From a bacterium (GTDB lineage Bacteria > Thermosulfidibacterota > Thermosulfidibacteria > Thermosulfidibacterales > B14-G1): a stretch of 44,794 nt of DNA. Numbering within the stretch: position 1 is the stretch's first letter; each line of letters opens with the position of its first letter. The position numbers and the translations under genes are program-made. Below are positions 7,903 through 17,367 of the stretch, piece by piece. The DNA lies in NCBI GenBank assembly GCA_027020915.1, contig JALUVF010000084.1:1-44794 (forward strand). The letters are read 5' to 3'. Below the pieces are notes generated by a model that was not told the origin of the DNA, searched no databases, and worked only from the letters and a program-made list of their open reading frames with translations.

Positions 7903-10232
7903 GGGGGGAGAAGATGATGAGGAGATGGTTTCTGGTGGTGCTCTTGGCCTTTTCCCTCTCCCTCCTGGGTATGGGAAGGGTCTTGGCGGGTGAAGGGAGT
8001 TCTGCCAAAATCAAGGTGGATGTCACACCTGGGTATCATTTCATTGGCCACGACGATGAAATGACCAAGGTGGGAGAGTACGAGTCCCTCTCTTCCGGCG
8101 CCCAGGGAGAGGTGAACGTGAAGGCTGACATAGGCCTCTTCAACGCAGACGTCCACGCTTTCTACTATGACGAGGACGAGAAGGAGTGGTCTGCTTATAT
8201 GGACATGGGCAGGGTGCTGAGGGTGGACTACTCCTACGACAGCTTCCTCCACAGGCTTCAACACGACTACCTCTACAAGGACGAGCCTCGTTTTCCCAAG
8301 AACATTCCACCCAACGGAGTGAACAACGGATTGGTGGCTTTTAATCCCTTCTGGGTCTATGACCCTGGTACTAACTCTGTCAGCCTAGAGGGGGCCCAGA
8401 TGGTGGCCGCCGATGACATGGACGTGGGCAGGGACTACCAGATCTTCCGGAGCCACCAGCAGGCCCATGTGAAGATGCAGCTTCCTTTTTTCCCCTACAT
8501 CGTGCCCGAGGTGAAAGTGTCCGAGGAGAACAAGAGGGGCTGGAGGCAGGCCACCTTCATGTCGGGAAAGTGTACTCCCTGCCACATCGTAGGGGTCGGC
8601 CGCAGGGTCAATGAACACACCGGGGATGTGACGGCGGGCTTTACGGCCAAGTACGGTATTGTCACGGCCAGCTATTTCCATACCTGGCGCCACTTTGACA
8701 ATGAGGCTGAAACCCCCCAGTGGACCTTTGACGGGGTTTACACTCCTAATCCCACTATGAATGATTTCTTCTCTAAAAGGTTACTGTATGATAATGAGCG
8801 CGGTGGATACGCCGAGGTGCCCGATGTGAGAAAGGACACGGACAAGGTGAAGGTTAGGGTGGATCTGCCCTACCACACCACGGTGTATGCCTCCTATGTG
8901 AGCTCCGATGTGGAGAACAACTACACCAACAAAGATTACGGCATTGACGCTTACGCGGGAAGAATCACCAGCACCCTCCTGAACAACGCCCTTACCGTCA
9001 CCCTCAAAGGCAGGTACTACAGCATTGACAACGACGATGTGTACGTCAATGTGGCTGCCCTTTCCAATGATTCTGCTTTCAGTGCTTCTGACCCTTCTCC
9101 CGATTATAACGGGGTGCCCATTTCCACCTTCAACTACACCAGGAAATCCAATATGAGCCGGGATGTGACGGAGCTGGGCATCAACTTCCGCTACAGGCTG
9201 GCCAGGCACTACACCATAAGGGCAGGCTATGAATACACCCGGATAAATCGGGAGAACGACAAATGGAAGGACTACGACTCTTATCTCCAGGATGACGAGT
9301 TCCTGGACGACGAGGATACGACCATCCATCATGTCAAGGTGAGTCTCCTGGGCAGACCCCTCACCACCCTGAACTTCCGCCTCACCTACGAGTACGAGCA
9401 CCAGAAGGACGAGTTTGAGAACCACAATGGGATCTGCCTGGACAACAGGTACTTACCCCGTCCCGGAGGTGTTGGGTACTACAATATCTTCAGGAACCAG
9501 TACAGGACCAGGGACGCCTCCAACGTGCCCCAGGATACCCACAACGTGAAGCTGGTAGCCACCTGGACCCCTCTGCCCAGGTACTCCACCACAGTAAACC
9601 TCCAGTACAAGTACCAGGACAACGATGATTCGGATTGGGAAGGTCAGACCTATATGGCAGGTGTCAACTTCTGGCTCTCTCCCCTGAACAACCTGGTCTT
9701 CAACCTGGGGGCCAGCTACGAGTACAACACTTACGAGACCCGATTCGACCTCAACCTCTTCGGCGGGTGAGGGGGCCACAGCTTCGTGGGCCAGGTTGGC
9801 TCACTCTGCGACAAGGTGGACTACGACATCCATAACGTGGTGGCCTACATCAGCGCCGATTACAATCCCATCAGAACCCTTAGACTCTATGGGGATTTGA
9901 CCTATACCTGGTCTAAGGCCGAGGCCGACAACCCCCATTTCGGTGATCCTTCCCATGTTATCGACTGGACCTATCCCAGCAGCCTGGACGGTGGAAACAC
10001 TCCCTGGTTTGTCATCACCTACACCAGTGACATGAACGACATGTCCGACTGGTACGACCTGAAGATGGAACGGGTGGACGCCTCAGTGGGCTTCGACTGG
10101 AACTTCTGGAAGAACTTCACCGTCACTTCCCGATTCACCTATCGGTGGTACGACGACGAGGAGGAGTACCTGTATGAGGATACAGACGGTGAGGCCTACA
10201 TCATGAACGTCGGCCTCATGTGGAAGTTCTGA
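7899..10232 (+). pseudogene. MtrB/PioB-like outer-membrane beta-barrel with in-frame TGA
   Basis: The frame reads as one long barrel protein from 7899 (or ATG 7914, better spaced from GGGGGGAG) to TAA-less TGA at 9768-9770, then continues in the same frame for 154 further codons to the stop at 10230-10232. The last residue before that stop is Phe, the normal beta-signal of an outer-membrane protein. Features: signal peptide ending ...GRVLAG; alternating aromatic and charged strands (YEYTRINREND, LTYEYEHQKDE, VNLQYKYQDND); and a CTPCH heme-like motif at about residue 225. The family sheathes the decaheme to make a transmembrane conduit. The upstream piece alone (7899-9770, 623 aa) lacks the last strands. 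A nonsense mutation, assembly error or readthrough are all possible; no frame change is involved. Confidence 0.72.
9771..10232 (+). other. C-terminal barrel segment after the in-frame TGA
   Basis: 154 sense codons follow directly in the frame of the upstream barrel, with the first usable start a GTG at 9786. The sequence is typical outer-membrane strand sequence (HNVVAYISADYNPIRTLRLYGDLTYTW, ending NVGLMWKF) and has no further stop, so it has not decayed. It has no signal peptide and could not reach the outer membrane by itself. It is best read as the missing 3' part of the MtrB/PioB-like gene. Confidence 0.75.
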
Positions 10233-10256
10233 CCCTCGCCTTACTCTCCCCGCTGG

Positions 10257-10291
10257 AGGAGCCGGAGGCTTTAGCCTCCGGCTCCTTTTTT
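10257..10291 (+). terminator. Rho-independent terminator after the conduit genes
   Basis: A 12-bp perfect GC-rich stem, GGAGCCGGAGGC (10258-10269) and GCCTCCGGCTCC (10274-10285), with a TTTA loop and six T residues (10286-10291). It closes the decaheme/barrel unit 25 nt after the barrel stop. Confidence 0.93.
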
Positions 10292-10335
10292 GACAACCTT
10301 TCCTCCGGCGGCTATTCTTCTCGGTGGAGGGTGAG

Positions 10336-11385
10336 ATGAAGGTTTCTGTCATAGAGGCCGGGGGAAACGTAGCCAAGAGTCTGGTCTCCATGATCCTGGC
10401 CCAGAGATTGGTGGCCTCCGGGGATGTGCTCCAGCTTGTGGAGGAGAGGGAGACCAGGAGCTTCCACGTGCTGGAAGCCTTGCGTTCCGATCTCCTGGAT
10501 TCTGTGGGCGTGGGAGCCGAGCATCTGGAGCTGGCCTTCGGTCCCGAAGGAGTGGACGGAGACGTGGTGGTTTTCACTTCTGGCCTGGCTTATACCCCCG
10601 GATTTAAGAACATGGAGAGGGAAGCGGCTTGTAGGTACAATCTGGACTTGTTGCTGAAGTATGCCCGGGCCCTCCGGGCCAGAAAGATGGAGCCCCTCCT
10701 TATCGTGGCCACTGAGCCCATAGAGGCTGCGGTGGAGCTGTTGAGTCGGTACCTTCCCCCTTATAAGGTGGTGGGCATAGGCTCCCTTCTGGATTCCCTG
10801 CGGTTCAGAAAGGAGATTGCCCTGGCCTTGAACATTCCCAGGTCCCACGTCCACGCCATGGTGGTGGGGGAGCATGGTCCTTGCATGATACCCCTGTGGA
10901 GTTCTGTGAGGATTCTGGGGATGGGCAGGGAGGATACTAGAGAAGTGATCAACAAGCTCAGGAAGGGATGGCAGTACCGCACAGGGTGTCTGCTGGAGGC
11001 GTGGGACGATGTGGTCAGGAAGATGGAGGGGAGGGGCCTTGCAGGAGTATCCAAAGTCTTCAACGAGTTGCCCCTCTGCGTTAAGCTCTTCATACGCCCC
11101 TGGCTGTCCGATCAGTTGGGGGTAGACTCTTTCTTCGGCCCCGCCGGTGCCGTCTTCAGGGTGTTGTCGGCTTTGTTGAGGGGTGAGCCCTTCTTCGGTT
11201 CCCTCCAGACCAGGTTGAGGGGTGAGTTTTACGGTGTGGACACCGTGTTCGGGGCGCCAGTGGTGTTAGGGATAGAGGGTGTTTTGAAGGTGGTGGAAAT
11301 ACCCCTGTGGGAAGAGGAGAGATCCGTCTTGGAGGTGGCTTCCCAGGGTATCAAAGGAAGGCTGAAGGAGTTGCTTCCAGAGTGA
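10336..11385 (+). CDS. Divergent lactate/malate dehydrogenase superfamily protein
   Basis: A 349-aa protein with an N-terminal nucleotide-binding strand-turn (KVSVIEAGGNVAKSL) and the family's central motifs LLDSLRFR (D153, R156) and GEHGP (catalytic-type H180). These match the Asp, Arg and His of LDH/MDH. The substrate loop is unusual: where the family has an R-K-P-G-M-S-R type sequence this reads LAYTPGFKN. The NPVD motif is ATEPIE, replacing the conserved Asn by Glu. Catalysis on malate or lactate is therefore uncertain. The ATG at 10336 is preferred over GTG 10324 because GGAGGG lies just upstream. It overlaps glnE by 4 nt. Confidence 0.65.
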   Translation: MKVSVIEAGGNVAKSLVSMILAQRLVASGDVLQLVEERETRSFHVLEALRSDLLDSVGVGAEHLELAFGPEGVDGDVVVFTSGLAYTPGFKNMEREAACRYNLDLLLKYARALRARKMEPLLIVATEPIEAAVELLSRYLPPYKVVGIGSLLDSLRFRKEIALALNIPRSHVHAMVVGEHGPCMIPLWSSVRILGMGREDTREVINKLRKGWQYRTGCLLEAWDDVVRKMEGRGLAGVSKVFNELPLCVKLFIRPWLSDQLGVDSFFGPAGAVFRVLSALLRGEPFFGSLQTRLRGEFYGVDTVFGAPVVLGIEGVLKVVEIPLWEEERSVLEVASQGIKGRLKELLPE

Positions 11386-14186
11386 GGTTGATTCTCTCTT
11401 CCCCTTTCCGGGATCTGAGGGCCAAGTACGAAGAAGAGCTGAAGGCCCTCTCTTTTAGTGCTTATGAGGGTCTCAAAGGGACAGGTTTCCTGGAGGACTT
11501 TCTCCTGGTGGTGACCCTGAGCCCCTGTTTCAAGAGCCTTTTCTGGACTTATCCCCAGTGGATCGGAGAGATATTTTCACCCCAGGGGTTGAAGGCCCGG
11601 AGGGAGGAGGATCATAGGAGGGCTGTCTCCAGTATTTTGCCGTGTCAGGAGACCTTGAGGGACCTTCGGTTGTACAAGAGGAGGGAGCACCTTAGGATTG
11701 GAGTGAGGGATCTCCTTTCTGTGGACCATGTTACCCACATTCTGGAGGAGTTGAGCCGCCTGGCCGATGTGGTGATAGACGCCGCTCTGAAAGTGGCAGA
11801 GCGGGAACTGGGGGCCACTTACGGGGTGCCAAGGGACCCTGAAGGGGAGAGGGTGCCCTTTGCCGTCATGGGCCTGGGAAAACTGGGGGGACTGGAGCTC
11901 AATTTCGACTCGGATGTGGATCTCATCTACGTGTACGGCACGGAGAAGGGCAGGACCACAGGTCCCAGGGTGGTGGACAACCACCAGTATTTCGTGCGTC
12001 TCTGTGAAAACCTCACCAGGAGCCTTTCAGCCATCACCCCCCAGGGTCAGATGTACAAGGTGGACCTGCGACTCAGGCCGGAGGGCAACAGGGGGGATAT
12101 CGTGCTGCCCCTCAGGAGCTATGAGATCTATTACGAGTCCTGGGGTGAGACCTGGGAGAGGGCGGCCCTGGTCAAGGCCAGACCGGTGGCGGGGGATGAG
12201 GACCTGGGAAGGACCTTCCTGGAGACGGTGAAGCCCTTTGTCTACAGGAGGTATCTGGACTTCAAGGCCCTGGACGAGATCAGGGAGTTGAAGCTGAAGA
12301 TTGACGCCCAGGCCAGGGGCAAGGCCAAAGGGTTCGATGTGAAGCTGGGGCGGGGGGGCATCAGGGAGATAGAGTTTGTCACCCAGGCCATTCAGCTGGT
12401 CTATGGGGGACGGGAACCCTGGATCAGGGAGACCAACACCCTTCGGGCCCTCCACCGGATTCTGGGTAAAGGTCTCCTCTCCCAGGGAGACTACCGGGAC
12501 CTCACGGATGCCTATACCTTTCTCAGGAGGCTGGAGAACAGGCTCCAGATGGTGGAGTGCCTCCAGACCCATGCCATTCCTGCCGGAGAGCTGGAGAGGA
12601 GACGTATTGCTCACATGATGGGTTACGGCGGAGAGGAGGCCTGGAAGGAGCTTTCCGCGGAGCTGGAGGGGCGAAGGTCCAGGGTGCACTCCATCTTCGA
12701 GAGGTTCTTCTCCCCCGTCAGGGCCGAGGAAGAGCTGGCATACCTGGAAGAAGAGGAGCTGGAGCGGGTCTTGCTGGCCCATGGATTCAGGGACATCTCC
12801 AGGGCTATGAGGAATATAAGGCACCTGGCCGAGGGTAAGGCCTTCGAGCATCCCTCTCCAGAGACCAGGGTCCTCTTTTCCCGCTTGTTGCCCCTCTTGC
12901 TGGAAGCGGCTTCAAAAACGGTCAATCCTGACTGGGCCCTGGACCATCTCGAAGCCCTGGCTTCCGTTCAGAGCGAGGGGAGAAAGACCTTCTATGCCTT
13001 TCTTCTGGAGAACGAGGGGGTCCTGGATCTGTTGATGAGGATCTTTGGCAGCAGTGCCTATCTGGCCCACCATCTCGTTGCCCATCCTGAGCTCATGGAC
13101 TACCTGGCGGACCCCGGTTTCATCTACAGCCTCAGCCCTCTCGAGGAGATGGAGGAGGAGCTGGAAAGGGATGTGGAGAGGGAGGGCCTGTACTCCTTTG
13201 CCGCCAGGCTGGAGGGATTGAGGCGCTGGAAGCACAGGGAAATATTGAGGATAGGCATGGGGGATCTCTTTGCCGGTTTTCCCATCCAGAAGGTCACCCA
13301 TATGTGGTCCAAGGTGGCCGACGTGGTGGTCAGACGGGTGTGGAGCTGGTCCGGCATGGAGGAGGCCCCCATGTGCCTCCTGGCCCTGGGCAAATGGGGG
13401 GGAAAGGAACTCACCTATCATTCGGACCTGGATTTCGTTTTTATCTCCCGGGATGGGGATCCCTCTCTCAACACGGGGGCGGTGGATCTGGTGAGGGCCC
13501 TTTCCGCCGTGACGGCGGAAGGAGTCCTTTTCAAAGTGGACCTGCGCCTTCGCCCTCATGGGAGCCATGGAGAGATGATCTATCCCCTGAGGGACTTTCT
13601 GCGCTACATGGAGAGAAGCGCCCAGCTTTGGGAGAGGCAGGCCATGCTGAAAGTTCGACCCATAGCGGGGGAGGGTTCCCTCCTCGAAGAGGCTGTGGAG
13701 GCCATTCACCGGTGGGTGTACGAGTCTCCTCTCCCTCGGGATGCGGGTGAGCAGATCTGGAAGATGAGATTGAGGATGGAGAGGGAGCTGGCCCCAAAGG
13801 GGGAAGCATTGCACATCAAGTATAGCCCCGGGGGGCTGGTGGATCTGGAGTTTCTGGTCCAGTACTGGCAACTCCTGTGGGGAGGGGACCATCCCCAGGT
13901 GAGGAAGGCATCCACCCTGGGTGCCCTGGCCAGGATGGCCCTCATGGGTCTGGTGGATGGGGGGACTTACAAGCGCGTAAGGGAAGGGTACCTCTTCCTG
14001 AGGAGGCTGGAGAACCGCTTGAGGGTCGTGTACGACGTGCCTTCTTCCACCATCCCCAGAGGGGAAGGGGAGAGGGACCTCTTGGCCCGCTCCCTGGGCT
14101 ATGCCCGGGGAGACCAGCTCCTGGGGGCCTACATGGAGGTGGTCCGGGAGAACCGGCGTCTGTTGAAGGAGGTGTTGATTGGATAA
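11382..14186 (+). CDS. glnE: Glutamine synthetase adenylyltransferase/deadenylylase
   Basis: A 934-aa protein with the two nucleotidyltransferase domains of GlnE. The N-terminal one has GLGKLGG...NFDSDVDLIYVY (about residues 163-185); the C-terminal one has ALGKWGGKELTYHSDLDFVF (about 665-685). Each is followed by an arginine-rich KVDLRLRP strand and a helical GlnD-UR_UTase-type domain with RRLENRLQ or RRLENRLR. The enzyme adds and removes AMP on glutamine synthetase in response to nitrogen. The length matches the usual 930-950 aa. I chose GTG 11382, which overlaps the upstream stop and has AAGGAG upstream; a longer frame to 11307 has no family sequence. Confidence 0.95.
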   Translation: MRLILSSPFRDLRAKYEEELKALSFSAYEGLKGTGFLEDFLLVVTLSPCFKSLFWTYPQWIGEIFSPQGLKARREEDHRRAVSSILPCQETLRDLRLYKRREHLRIGVRDLLSVDHVTHILEELSRLADVVIDAALKVAERELGATYGVPRDPEGERVPFAVMGLGKLGGLELNFDSDVDLIYVYGTEKGRTTGPRVVDNHQYFVRLCENLTRSLSAITPQGQMYKVDLRLRPEGNRGDIVLPLRSYEIYYESWGETWERAALVKARPVAGDEDLGRTFLETVKPFVYRRYLDFKALDEIRELKLKIDAQARGKAKGFDVKLGRGGIREIEFVTQAIQLVYGGREPWIRETNTLRALHRILGKGLLSQGDYRDLTDAYTFLRRLENRLQMVECLQTHAIPAGELERRRIAHMMGYGGEEAWKELSAELEGRRSRVHSIFERFFSPVRAEEELAYLEEEELERVLLAHGFRDISRAMRNIRHLAEGKAFEHPSPETRVLFSRLLPLLLEAASKTVNPDWALDHLEALASVQSEGRKTFYAFLLENEGVLDLLMRIFGSSAYLAHHLVAHPELMDYLADPGFIYSLSPLEEMEEELERDVEREGLYSFAARLEGLRRWKHREILRIGMGDLFAGFPIQKVTHMWSKVADVVVRRVWSWSGMEEAPMCLLALGKWGGKELTYHSDLDFVFISRDGDPSLNTGAVDLVRALSAVTAEGVLFKVDLRLRPHGSHGEMIYPLRDFLRYMERSAQLWERQAMLKVRPIAGEGSLLEEAVEAIHRWVYESPLPRDAGEQIWKMRLRMERELAPKGEALHIKYSPGGLVDLEFLVQYWQLLWGGDHPQVRKASTLGALARMALMGLVDGGTYKRVREGYLFLRRLENRLRVVYDVPSSTIPRGEGERDLLARSLGYARGDQLLGAYMEVVRENRRLLKEVLIG

Positions 14187-15165
14187 AGGGACCTGCCTTT
14201 TCACCTTGCCTTTCTCCAAGATCACCGGGGCTGCTGCCCCTACCCTTCTGCTGGCTGGCTCCTTGAAGTCCATGGGGTGGAGGGTGGTTCTCCTTTGCCG
14301 GGGGGGGAGAGTGGCCAGGGAGGCAAAGGCCAGGGGTCTGGATGTGGCGGGTCTCTCCCCCCTGACCATCGTGAAGTGGGGCAGGGATGCCAGGGTCATA
14401 GTCGCCTCCAGGTCCCAGGATCATCTCTGGGCCCTGTTGCTATGGGGAGGAGCCCGGCCCGTGTTCCGCCTGTGGTACAAGCCCAGCCCCCCTGGAGACT
14501 ACCTCTGGGATCGATTCCTGGTGCCGTTCACCCGGGGGTTCCTCTCTCCCTTTCCCTTGGACCTGGGTAGAAGGGAGAGATGGCTTCCGGGAGGGGTGGA
14601 TATCCGGGCCTTCAGGCCTGGAGAGAGGCTGGCGGGAGGGATGAGGGTGGTGATGGTGGCCCGGATGAAGGCGGGGAGGGGCCAGGAGGAGCTGCTCAGG
14701 GCCTTGGAAGGTCTGGAGGCTCCCTTGACGGTCACCTTCGTGGGGGCGGGGGAGACCCTGGATTGGGTAAAATCCCTGGCCCGGTCTCTGGTGGGGGAGG
14801 AGAGGTGTCGTTTCGTGGAGGAAAAGATGGAGGACTACGCTCCCTTCCTCAGGGAGCATCACCTTCTGGTCTACCTCTCTCTGGGTTCCGAGGCCACGGC
14901 TAGGACGGTGCTGGAGGCCATGGCCTCGGGATTGGTGGTTCTCTCCGGGGCCGGAGGGGGAGTGCCTCACTACCTGGGGAGGTGGAATCCCCCGCTGAAG
15001 GATGGAATGTTGAGGGAGGCCCTCTGGGATTACGCCTGGGCACCTGGGAAGAGGAGAAGGGTGGGGCTCTTGAACGCTGTCAGGGCCAGGAGGTTCTCTT
15101 CGGAGGCCCGGGGGGAGAGGTTTGGAACGGCCGTGGCGGACCTCCTGGGGGATGGGGCCCGGTGA
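14179..15165 (+). CDS. Glycosyltransferase, GT4-like
   Basis: A 328-aa protein with a GT-B fold pattern. An N-terminal Rossmann half (PTLLLAGSLKSMGWRVVLLC) is followed by a C-terminal half with VVMVARMKAGRGQEELLRAL, VTFVGAGETLDW and an E-X7-E motif (EATARTVLE) before a Gly-rich GGGVPHYLG. It probably adds a sugar in LPS core or another surface glycan. The TTG start overlaps glnE by 8 nt with a good GGAGGTG site. The acceptor and donor are not readable from sequence. Confidence 0.75.
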   Translation: MDKGTCLFTLPFSKITGAAAPTLLLAGSLKSMGWRVVLLCRGGRVAREAKARGLDVAGLSPLTIVKWGRDARVIVASRSQDHLWALLLWGGARPVFRLWYKPSPPGDYLWDRFLVPFTRGFLSPFPLDLGRRERWLPGGVDIRAFRPGERLAGGMRVVMVARMKAGRGQEELLRALEGLEAPLTVTFVGAGETLDWVKSLARSLVGEERCRFVEEKMEDYAPFLREHHLLVYLSLGSEATARTVLEAMASGLVVLSGAGGGVPHYLGRWNPPLKDGMLREALWDYAWAPGKRRRVGLLNAVRARRFSSEARGERFGTAVADLLGDGAR

Positions 15166-16268
15166 GGATCCTCCAGATCATCTCTCGGCGAGACTGCGAT
15201 ACCGGTGGAGGGCTCCAGGCCCTGGAGCTGGCCAGGGCCCTCAAGGACCGGGGCCATGAGGTCTATCTCTGCGCCCGACCCGGGGGGAGTGCCCAGAGGA
15301 GATGCGCCGAAATGGGGTTACCCTTCTTTCCCCTCTCCATGAGGGGGAACTGGGACTTCTCCTCGGTGAGGGCGTTGAAGTCCTTTCTTCGGGCCAAGGG
15401 CATCCAGGTGATTCACTCCCATAAGGGCAGGGCCCACGGTCTGGCCCTCATGGCCGTTATGGGCGTGAGGCCTCAACCCGTGGTGGTGGCCAACAGGGGG
15501 GTCACCTTTCCCCTCTCTTTCTGGAACAAATGGAAATACATCCTGCCCCAGACCAGAGGGGTGGTGGCCGTGTCCGAGAGTGTGAAGGGGGTCCTGGAGG
15601 CCTCGGGGGTGCCTTCCAGGAAGATCCGGGTGATCTACGGGGGTGTGGACTTGGAGAGGTTTCGCCCCATGAATAGAGAGGAGGCCTGTAAGGGCCTGGG
15701 ATTGGATCCATCCTGGGACTATGTGGCCATGGTGGCCCAGTTTCGCCCCTGGAAGGGGCACGGGATTCTGGCCCGGGCCGTGGAGGAGCTCATCTCTTCT
15801 TTCCCCCGTTTGCGGGTTCTGCTGGCAGGGAAGCCCACCGGCAGGACATACAAGACCTTCAAAGCCGGATTGGCTGAAGCCGGGCTTTTGGACAGGTTCC
15901 TGTTCCTGGGTTACAGAAAGGACGTGGAGATGGTCATAGGCGCCTCCCATCTTCTGGCGGGCCCATCCCTGGAGGGGGAAGGCCTGCCCGGTGTCTTCAG
16001 GGAGGCCATGGCCTGTGGCCGTCCCGTGGTGGCCTCCAGGGTGGCCGGTGCCCCGGAAATCGTGGTGCCGGGGGAGACGGGGCTCTTGGTTCCCCCTGGT
16101 GATGCTCAAGCCCTGGCGGAGGCTGTGGCAAGGCTTTTGGAAGACGGTGACTTGAGGCGATTCATGGGGGAAAGGGGGAGGAGGCTGGTGGAGGAGCGCT
16201 TTTCCCATGCTGCCAGGGCTGAGGCCATGGAGAGGTACTACCAGGAACTCCTTTCCCATGGAGGTTGA
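15162..16268 (+). CDS. Glycosyltransferase family 4 (LPS-type)
   Basis: A 368-aa retaining GT4 enzyme. The N-terminus MRILQIISRRDCDTGGGLQALELARAL and HSHKGRAHGLAL belong to the acceptor half. YGGVDLERFRP, VAMVAQFRPWKGH and GEGLPGVFREAMACGRPVV (E-X7-E) belong to the nucleotide-sugar half. It resembles enzymes that extend the LPS core. The GTG at 15162 overlaps the upstream TGA; longer upstream frame sequence is not family-like. Confidence 0.85.
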   Translation: MRILQIISRRDCDTGGGLQALELARALKDRGHEVYLCARPGGSAQRRCAEMGLPFFPLSMRGNWDFSSVRALKSFLRAKGIQVIHSHKGRAHGLALMAVMGVRPQPVVVANRGVTFPLSFWNKWKYILPQTRGVVAVSESVKGVLEASGVPSRKIRVIYGGVDLERFRPMNREEACKGLGLDPSWDYVAMVAQFRPWKGHGILARAVEELISSFPRLRVLLAGKPTGRTYKTFKAGLAEAGLLDRFLFLGYRKDVEMVIGASHLLAGPSLEGEGLPGVFREAMACGRPVVASRVAGAPEIVVPGETGLLVPPGDAQALAEAVARLLEDGDLRRFMGERGRRLVEERFSHAARAEAMERYYQELLSHGG

Positions 16269-16271
16269 AGC

Positions 16272-17189
16272 ATGGGGAGGGAGTGGTCTTGGAGGGAGGC
16301 GAGGGTGAAGGGACGGGAGGAGTGGGCGAGCCTTTTGAGAGGAAAGCTAAAAGGAAGGGTCCTGGGTCCCCTGGGTGGTGTGAGGGATGTGGCTCCCATG
16401 GCCCAGGGCAAGAAGGGGCTGGTCTTCCTGGTGGAGGGAGACCTGGGGCGGGGTGTCCTGAGACTGTACGGGGACCCCTTGGTCCTGGCCAGGACCAGGA
16501 AGGTTTACGGTTTGTGCCGGGGGGCCGGAGTCTCTGTTGCCCGGATCTGCCTCTTCGAGGTGGGAGGCAGGTGGCTTCGCCATGGTGTATGGGGTGTATC
16601 CCTGGAGGAGTGGGTGGATGCCTGGAGGGGAGGGGGAGAGCCGGTGCTTTTTGAGCTGGCCCGTCTCCACACCGTGCGTCGTTCCAGGTGGGGAGATCCC
16701 CTGTGGGGGCGGCAGGGGGAGTGGTTGGACATGGAGATGGAGAGGGTCCATTCCCGTTTGGAGAGGTGGTCTCAATGGCTGGGGGTGGACGTGAGCCCCT
16801 ACAGGGAGTGGCTGGAAGAGATGCGCCGTTGTCTCACCCCTCTGGAGAGCTACAGTCTTGTCCATGGAGATGTGGCCCTTGCCAACTTGGGTGCCAGAGG
16901 GGAGGATCCTGTGCTGCTGGACTTGGACAGGGCCTTTTTCGCCCATCCCCTGCTGGATGTGGCGGCCCTGGTCCACCACTTTCCCGGGATTGGGAAGGAG
17001 AGCTTGGATGACTATCTCTCTGTTCTGGGATTCACCCCAAGGGACTGGACCTTTTTCCTCTTCCTCTTTCACCTTAAAAGGCTCGTCAGGGCTTTGAAGC
17101 ATTATAGAAAGGGAGAGGAGGAGTGGGGGGAGGTGGTCCAGGCCCACGGGGAGTGGCTGGAGAGTGTAGTGAAAAATGGTGGGGACTAG
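16272..17189 (+). CDS. Protein-kinase-like phosphotransferase (APH/LPS kinase type)
   Basis: A 305-aa protein with the catalytic signature HGDVALANLG (Brenner-type H-G-D-x4-N, about residues 199-208) and the metal motif LDLDRAFFAHPLLDVAAL. Both are typical of the aminoglycoside-phosphotransferase / sugar-kinase fold. Placed 3 nt after two LPS-type glycosyltransferases, it most likely phosphorylates an LPS or other lipid-linked sugar; antibiotic resistance is not indicated. The start ATG 16272 has GGAGGT just upstream. It is the last gene of the operon begun at 10336. Confidence 0.7.
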   Translation: MGREWSWREARVKGREEWASLLRGKLKGRVLGPLGGVRDVAPMAQGKKGLVFLVEGDLGRGVLRLYGDPLVLARTRKVYGLCRGAGVSVARICLFEVGGRWLRHGVWGVSLEEWVDAWRGGGEPVLFELARLHTVRRSRWGDPLWGRQGEWLDMEMERVHSRLERWSQWLGVDVSPYREWLEEMRRCLTPLESYSLVHGDVALANLGARGEDPVLLDLDRAFFAHPLLDVAALVHHFPGIGKESLDDYLSVLGFTPRDWTFFLFLFHLKRLVRALKHYRKGEEEWGEVVQAHGEWLESVVKNGGD

Positions 17190-17210
17190 GGGTAATTTTC
17201 CCATCTTTCC

Positions 17211-17240
17211 TTGACTTTTCCCGTGGATATGCGTTATGAA
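17211..17240 (+). promoter_or_regulatory. Possible sigma-70-type promoter for the 12-heme genes
   Basis: TTGACT (17211-17216) and TATGAA (17235-17240) with an 18-nt spacer lie 127 nt before the start at 17368. The rest of the 178-nt gap shows an imperfect GGAGA-N6-TCTCC dyad near 17256 and no terminator. The promoter call is by pattern only. Confidence 0.4.
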
Positions 17241-17367
17241 TTTCACAAATCTGGGGAGATAGTATTCTCCTTAAGCGGCCTTTTATGGGATGGGTTGTTT
17301 GGAACCTTTGTTTTTGTCTGCCTTGGAGAGAGCTAAAGAGTCTATAAAAATAGATTGGGAGGGGGTC

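Noticed and set aside
9768-9792. Selenocysteine insertion at the in-frame TGA of the barrel
   Set aside because: A small stem (CCAC 9776-9779 with GTGG 9786-9789) follows the TGA, but its loop is only about 9 nt from the codon, nearer than bacterial SECIS elements, and the loop and bulge features are missing. I know of no selenocysteine in this family.
12912-14399. Long minus-strand ORF opposite glnE
   Set aside because: Shadow of GC-rich glnE; the product is Pro/His/Gln-rich with no domain, while the plus frame has both GlnE catalytic domains.
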